DNA from: Candidatus Stoquefichus sp.
Lineage (GTDB): Bacteria > Bacillota_I > Bacilli_A > Erysipelotrichales > Coprobacillaceae
Assembly (NCBI GenBank): GCA_021768625.1
Contig: JAETUM010000001.1
Coordinates: 1 to 64,000 of the forward strand
DNA length: 64,000 nucleotides
Direction of reading: 5' to 3'
Part shown: positions 59,016 through 64,000 of the stretch, one piece after another
How positions within the stretch are numbered: position 1 is the stretch's first letter
Layout: every line of letters starts with the position of its first letter
The notes under the pieces: model-generated
Told to the model about the DNA's origin: nothing
Database searches by the model: none
The model's input: only the letters and a program-made list of their open reading frames with translations
Translations under genes and position numbers: made by a program

Positions 59016-60322
59016 ATATTATCCAATTCCAATTCAGATAATATTTGTTTTATTACAGACTCACTATCATAACTATCTAATTTTAAATTTTCAAACCCTT
59101 TACTGTAATCTGTATTAAAAATAGTAACTATATTTTTCTTAAAATATTCAATTGGATCAGGCAAATGATACATTGAAAAACCTATTTTTAAATTTTCAAG
59201 AATTAAACCATTTAGTCTTTGCTCACTTGATATAGGAAATACAATCATAGGGGTATTAAAAAATATCGATTCTTTTATACTATTTAATCCTCCTGATGTT
59301 ATGAAGAACTTACAATGCATTAACACATATTTTTGAGGTATAAATTTTTTAACCGCTACCTTTTCACTTATTTTCATTTCAATAATTAAATTTTGTATTA
59401 ATTCAGTCGCTTTTCCACCTGAAATAATAATTTTATATTTGCTAAAGTTATCTAAAATAGTCTTTAATATTTCTCTGTAATATTCTATTTCTCTACTCAT
59501 AAATGATCCTGTAGATATATATATTAAATTATTATCCTTACATAATTCAATAATGTCTGAAGAGATATTACTTTCTATAGCAAAGTCTCTTTTTGTAGGT
59601 GGATAAATTATTATGTTTTTTCTGTTTGGTAATTTAGGTTGTAAGAATTTTTGTGAAAATATTATATTGTATTTTTCATCAGGATCATATTGGTAAAATG
59701 GTCTAATATAATCCTCATTTAATTCCAAAGATATTTTTTTATATATGTTTTGTATATTTTCTTTAAATTCTTGTAAATATTTTTTTGTTACAAACGGAAG
59801 AAAGTTTATAATTCCCAAAAATATAGGTAGGATAGTATCATAGTTTTTCATTAAGTAATCCCATGAATATAGATTATTTGTTATATAACCTATAGTTTTA
59901 ATATTATTAAATTTTTCTTTCTCTTTTAATTTCATCCAATATATATCTGTAGAATCTCGAAACACAATACTTGGATCATATTGTTCTATTTTCGTTTCAA
60001 TAAAATTAGCCACACTAGAATGATAATTAAAAATTTCAATAGCATCTTTTTCTAAAAAAGCATCATAGAGCTTCATAAAATCCTTTCCTCTGTTATATTT
60101 TTCAAACTTTTTTTCTTTTTCTTTAATAAGTTTGTGATGTTTCTTTTCCCAATAGCTATTTGGATAAGCAATGTATGGTATCCCATTATTTTTACAATAT
60201 TCAATATTATTGCTATGAATAAAACATATTACATTATGTCCATTTTTCAAAAAATATTGAATTAAACCCTTTATAGGAATTATATGACTCACTGAATAAC
60301 TTGTTAAAAAAACTACTTTCAT
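59012..60322 (-). CDS. GT-B glycosyltransferase (GT1/MGT-like)
   Basis: A 436-residue glycosyltransferase of the UDP-glucuronosyl/macrolide type. The N-terminal half starts VVFLTSYSVSHIIPIKGLI with the acceptor His; the C-terminal nucleotide-sugar half has IIYPPTKRD, IYISTGSFMS, VKKFIPQKYVLMHCKFFITSGG and NTPMIVFPISSEQRLNG. No signal or membrane segment. It overlaps lanB upstream and lanC downstream by four bases each, so it is an integral tailoring enzyme, most likely adding a sugar to Ser/Thr or another residue of the peptide. Confidence 0.85.
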   Translation of the reverse strand: MKVVFLTSYSVSHIIPIKGLIQYFLKNGHNVICFIHSNNIEYCKNNGIPYIAYPNSYWEKKHHKLIKEKEKKFEKYNRGKDFMKLYDAFLEKDAIEIFNYHSSVANFIETKIEQYDPSIVFRDSTDIYWMKLKEKEKFNNIKTIGYITNNLYSWDYLMKNYDTILPIFLGIINFLPFVTKKYLQEFKENIQNIYKKISLELNEDYIRPFYQYDPDEKYNIIFSQKFLQPKLPNRKNIIIYPPTKRDFAIESNISSDIIELCKDNNLIYISTGSFMSREIEYYREILKTILDNFSKYKIIISGGKATELIQNLIIEMKISEKVAVKKFIPQKYVLMHCKFFITSGGLNSIKESIFFNTPMIVFPISSEQRLNGLILENLKIGFSMYHLPDPIEYFKKNIVTIFNTDYSKGFENLKLDSYDSESVIKQILSELELDNI

Positions 60323-63192
60323 TTTTTTTCTCCTTTCCTTAATACACTTTTTAAACTATAAAATACATTTTCTATATTACTCATCAATTCATTTTCTTTA
60401 ACTCTATTAATTGTAAAAACTCTATTATAATTCATGTGAAATATACTAAGTATAATATCTTTGGAATTGTGTTGATTAATAAGTTCAGGAAGCATATTAT
60501 CAATTTTCATATTAAATGTTTTACTTATTTGCTGAATCCATTGAAAATCTTCATCTTTTTGATTACTTGTATAATTAACGATAATATATTTTCTTAATTT
60601 ATTAATATTTATATTTCTCTGATAATATTTCTTGTATATTGACATCAACTCTTCTATATCATAATATTTGCTAACTATTTCAATTAAATTTAAAGTCCAT
60701 ATAAAGTATAATTTATATCTTGCGTGTAAATCTTTATATGTTTTATTTAAAATTTTTTTACTTATTATAGTAGATTCAATAAACAATTCTTCTACTCTAT
60801 ATATTAAATTAACTCCACCATATCTATTTATTTCAGGTATATATTCATCAATGATATAACAATTAATAATACCTTTTTTCTCAAAATCACTTAAATATTT
60901 TTTTATTTTACTTATTAAAACATCTTCTTTACCTTTTAATTGTATACGTAATCTAATATGACTTTTAGGATCTTTATATCTTATATAAAACCAGTTCGTT
61001 ATGTTTTTATCAACAATTTTATTTACAATAGTCTCCAAATGATTAACTATGAAAAAATCCATAAATACTTCATTCATATATAATTTAATGCTTAGCCAAT
61101 CAGTATCTCGCTTTTCTATATATATATCCTTATTTAATAGCTTTTCTTTTGTCTTTGATTTATATTTAATTTGAAAAACAGATTCATTGATATATGCATT
61201 ATTTTCATTAAAATCATGTAATAAAACATTATCTTCGTTAAAATATACCTCTCTAATATTTATATATCCCTTTGTCATTAACTGCTTTCTTAAAATTTCC
61301 ATATTGATAGACTGAGATAAATCTAATAATAAATAATTATCCTCAGAGCCAAAATATACTCTAGTACATAAATTATATTTCTTTAACAATTTTAATATTT
61401 TACTTTTGAATTTAATCTCATTATCACATATAAAATCATCTTTTTTTAACCTTATTTCAAATGGTCTTATAATAAAATTTTTATACACTATTTTAGGGCA
61501 TATGATAGAATTTTTAAATGTTTCAGCAATTTGTTCAAATAAAGAAAATATATTTATTTTTGCACATTGTTCTATGGTTGCTATACCTTTAAAAAATTCG
61601 GGTGCAAAATTTAAATTAGTTACATTATTAATAGTAAAATGAATTATTCTACCAGTTTTTATATTAATAAACCTAAGTTTACCATTTATTGGACAAACAT
61701 AAATATCATTTATATCTAGAGAGATTTTATCTCTTATCTCTGTATTTGTTCCATATTCTAAATAATACTTACTTTCACTATAACAATTTAATACATTCAA
61801 AATTCTAGATTTTTTTGGATGATATAATAATTCAACATTATCATAATCATCTTCAATTTCAGATTTAATACTCTCTCTCACTTTATAAAAGCGCCCTAAC
61901 GATTTATATGCCATATCACTTCCTATCAATGGTGTTGTTACGTAATAATAACCATTATCGTTTTTAAAAACATTTAATGCTATTTCAAATTGTGTTTTTA
62001 GTAATTGATTTTTTTCTATACGATCATCAACAATTACATCGGATAAATCTAATGTATTACTATTAATTTTATATAGATATTTATTGAAACAATTAAATTT
62101 TCTACCTTGCTTTTTAGGCATTCCTATTCCTTTTATTTCATTAAATACAATAGATACAGGCACCGCATTATAATTATATTTTTCAATAAATTTCATATAA
62201 TAGTCATATAAGCAATAATCATTTTCACAAAATATACTTAAAAAGTTTATATAATCTAAAATATCCTCTTTAATCTTTTCATCCATATATATTATTTGGT
62301 TGTGAATTAAATCTACAGAAACAGTATTATCAACTTTATATATTTGATTCAACCTTTGTATGATGTTCAAATAAATTTCTGTTCCCATTCCTACTGTACT
62401 AGTATTATAGGTTTCAAAATCCACTTTAATTAACTTCAAAGCATCAATATAATTTTTCAATTCTATCTCATATTTTTTTAACACTCTTATTAAATTTTCA
62501 ATATTTCTTTCTTCTAAAGATGATAAACGTAAATCTGAAATTAAAAATCCATTTTCCAATAGTTTTAAAATATACTGATGAATTATTTCTGTTTCAATAT
62601 CGCTATATTCAGAGCAAATACAATTTATTAAATTTTCAATAGTTTCAAATTTATTAAAAATTACTTGTTTTAAAATATTAAAAGGCTTCTGTTTCTTTAT
62701 CAAAACATGATTCTGTAAATATACTTTTTCATCATGAAAACAATCTATCCAATTATTTAAAACTAAATCATCATTTATCTCTAACGTATTACTTATAGTA
62801 ATTCTTAGAGACTTACCAATTTCTTTTTCAGCATTTTTTAAAAATCCAACTATCCATTCATAATCTAACAATAAATTCTTTTTATAATTTATTGTATTAA
62901 ATGAATTGATTTTATCTTTACAATTAGTAAATTCACCCTGAGATACAAATGCATTTAATCCATATGGTGTTGTCCTCGTAGATGCTCTATTTAAATACTT
63001 AATCAAGGAAATAGAACAATTCTTGTTATTACCTTTCCCAGTAATCATTGATTCTAATAATGATCTTGAATTAATAGCAATATTCTCACTAAATCTTTCT
63101 TTACAGTATTGTATAATATTATCTTCATCAAATTTAAAGTTTACTGGTTTTATTGGTACTCTCAAATAAAATTTATCACTTACTTCGTACAT
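60319..63192 (-). CDS. Full-length class I lanthipeptide dehydratase (LanB)
   Basis: A 957-residue tRNA-Glu-dependent dehydratase when started at the ATG at 63192 (GGAGGT seven bases upstream); a GTG nine bases earlier is inside that site. The N-terminal glutamylation part has FYLRVPIKPVNF, the RASTRTTPYGLNAF motif near residue 95 and downstream blocks; the C-terminal elimination part (about 700-957, SpaB_C) has WLSIKLYMNEVFMDFFI and WFYIRYKDPKSHIRLRI. It activates Ser/Thr with glutamate and eliminates it to give dehydroalanine/dehydrobutyrine. Both domains are in one chain, as in nisin-type systems. Confidence 0.92.
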   Translation of the reverse strand: MYEVSDKFYLRVPIKPVNFKFDEDNIIQYCKERFSENIAINSRSLLESMITGKGNNKNCSISLIKYLNRASTRTTPYGLNAFVSQGEFTNCKDKINSFNTINYKKNLLLDYEWIVGFLKNAEKEIGKSLRITISNTLEINDDLVLNNWIDCFHDEKVYLQNHVLIKKQKPFNILKQVIFNKFETIENLINCICSEYSDIETEIIHQYILKLLENGFLISDLRLSSLEERNIENLIRVLKKYEIELKNYIDALKLIKVDFETYNTSTVGMGTEIYLNIIQRLNQIYKVDNTVSVDLIHNQIIYMDEKIKEDILDYINFLSIFCENDYCLYDYYMKFIEKYNYNAVPVSIVFNEIKGIGMPKKQGRKFNCFNKYLYKINSNTLDLSDVIVDDRIEKNQLLKTQFEIALNVFKNDNGYYYVTTPLIGSDMAYKSLGRFYKVRESIKSEIEDDYDNVELLYHPKKSRILNVLNCYSESKYYLEYGTNTEIRDKISLDINDIYVCPINGKLRFINIKTGRIIHFTINNVTNLNFAPEFFKGIATIEQCAKINIFSLFEQIAETFKNSIICPKIVYKNFIIRPFEIRLKKDDFICDNEIKFKSKILKLLKKYNLCTRVYFGSEDNYLLLDLSQSINMEILRKQLMTKGYINIREVYFNEDNVLLHDFNENNAYINESVFQIKYKSKTKEKLLNKDIYIEKRDTDWLSIKLYMNEVFMDFFIVNHLETIVNKIVDKNITNWFYIRYKDPKSHIRLRIQLKGKEDVLISKIKKYLSDFEKKGIINCYIIDEYIPEINRYGGVNLIYRVEELFIESTIISKKILNKTYKDLHARYKLYFIWTLNLIEIVSKYYDIEELMSIYKKYYQRNININKLRKYIIVNYTSNQKDEDFQWIQQISKTFNMKIDNMLPELINQHNSKDIILSIFHMNYNRVFTINRVKENELMSNIENVFYSLKSVLRKGEKK

Positions 63193-63232
63193 AATAAACA
63201 CCTCCTTTTTTCTTTATTATTTACATAAATAA

Positions 63233-63850
63233 TCAATATATCATTTTGTTTATAATAAATCCTTCTGCAAAATTTACATGTGATTTTATACCATTTAAGC
63301 GATCCTTAGCATCTATATATGATATCAAGTCTTGTTTTCTATTTTTATATTTTTTTATTTGAGTTGAATACATTCTAAGAACTTTCTTTTTATCTTCTTC
63401 AAATTCAGAAATATCTATAAAATAATTTGCTGTAAACTCAGTACTTGTTAATGATTCATAAAATATTAAATTTTTACATAATGACGAGATAGATAAAGCA
63501 TTTAATCCTATGTTCATGTGATCTTGATGCGAATCTTTATAATATTGACAAAAAATTGTATCTATACAATACTTTTTTATAATATTACTTAAAAAATCAA
63601 TAACCTCTGGATTATGTAATAAATATCCGTCTCTAATTTCACCAATAACTATTTCATCAACCTCAATATGAAGCAAAGCTTGTTTAATTTCACCTATTCT
63701 ATCTTTGTATGTTTTTTTCTCCCAATTTCCTCCATTTGTCATTACTAAATAAACAATCTTTTTTCCTTCTTTTTTTAATTTCATTAAACTTCCTACACAA
63801 CCCAATTCTATATCATCTGGATGAGCCCCTATTATTAAAATATTTTTCAT
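63233..63850 (-). CDS. PIG-L/LmbE-family deacetylase
   Basis: A 205-residue zinc deacetylase. The metal motif AHPDDIE at residues 9-15 and the second motif HQDH at about 109-112 are intact. The family removes acetyl from N-acetylglucosamine groups on lipids, mycothiol, bacillithiol and some natural products. Next to a glycosyltransferase it most simply unmasks an amino sugar (GlcN) on the RiPP or its carrier. AAGGAGATAATG precedes the start. It is the first complete gene of the operon in this window, 31 bases after the partial upstream frame. Confidence 0.88.
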   Translation of the reverse strand: MKNILIIGAHPDDIELGCVGSLMKLKKEGKKIVYLVMTNGGNWEKKTYKDRIGEIKQALLHIEVDEIVIGEIRDGYLLHNPEVIDFLSNIIKKYCIDTIFCQYYKDSHQDHMNIGLNALSISSLCKNLIFYESLTSTEFTANYFIDISEFEEDKKKVLRMYSTQIKKYKNRKQDLISYIDAKDRLNGIKSHVNFAEGFIINKMIY

Positions 63851-63882
63851 TTACATTATCTCCTTAACTGAATATTATTGTT

Positions 63883-64000
63883 CAATTATCTTCTCTGTTG
63901 TTAGTATATATACATTTTTTTCTATTTTCATCATTTTTAACGCAAACAACATTAATCAGTACGCAAATGCAAATTACTAAGAAAGATTCCTAATTATGTC
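63883..64000 (-). CDS. C-terminal end of a membrane protein, partial
   Basis: A frame open from the window end to the stop at 63883 encodes 38 residues: a hydrophobic helix FLVICICVLINVV followed by a charged tail CVKNDENRKKC and NNRED. This fits the last helix of a transporter. It is 32 bases upstream of the deacetylase gene on the same strand, so it may be the exporter of the RiPP. It is too short for a family call. Confidence 0.45.

Noticed and set aside
1-64000. CRISPR array, rRNA or tRNA genes
   Set aside because: No regularly spaced direct repeats and no cloverleaf or rRNA signatures were seen on either strand by eye.

Overview
The window is AT-rich, low-GC Firmicutes DNA. Strong GGAGG ribosome-binding sites, TATAAT promoters and a gut-anaerobe gene set (FeoAB, reverse rubrerythrin, ECF pantothenate importer, CoaBC, type III CoaX) point to an Erysipelotrichia/Coprobacillaceae-like intestinal anaerobe. 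This placement is inference from gene content; no rRNA or tRNA gene was seen.

Layout. 1-8.8 kb: minus-strand accessory genes of mostly unknown function (DUF1284-like, AlkD-like, DUF3788, ankyrin, HEAT) mixed with decayed genes: a lipoprotein with an in-frame stop, a GH1 fragment, half a nitrilase and a CPBP protease. 9-14.4 kb: one tightly coupled operon for an ABC importer with two phosphoesterases, probably for an organophosphate or phosphonate. 14.6-16.5 kb: a group IIC intron sitting directly after the rubrerythrin terminator. 16.5-30.8 kb: housekeeping genes: rubrerythrin, panT-coaBC-coaX, patatin, malQ, LUD protein, feoAB, isochorismatase, ilvE and small conserved genes. 31-37.2 kb: an alcohol dehydrogenase pseudogene, an XRE regulator, and a BceRSAB-like two-component/ABC module. 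37.4-43.3 kb: small accessory genes separated by copies of a promoter- and terminator-bearing intergenic repeat, plus a type I toxin-antitoxin locus of the Hol_Tox type that is too short to appear in a usual ORF list.

43.7-55.6 kb is a mobile defence-like island. A four-gene operon encodes an N6-adenine methyltransferase, a protein with two GHKL ATPase domains, a receiver-like protein and an HNH nuclease. Beside it are three tandem large serine recombinase genes (the middle one lacks the catalytic domain), a RelE/YefM pair, an unknown protein preceded by a candidate structured RNA, and a sigma-region-4-like regulator.

56.3-64 kb is a RiPP operon read on the minus strand. It carries a transporter-like C-terminus at the window edge, a PIG-L/LmbE deacetylase, a full-length LanB dehydratase, a GT-B glycosyltransferase, a LanC-like protein that has lost two of three zinc ligands, a nisin-leader-like precursor peptide, a flavodoxin-fold reductase and an unknown protein. 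The inferred product is a glycosylated, possibly amino-sugar-bearing, dehydroamino-acid-rich lanthipeptide-like compound. This cluster and the methyltransferase/double-GHKL operon are the two most promising undescribed systems in the window.
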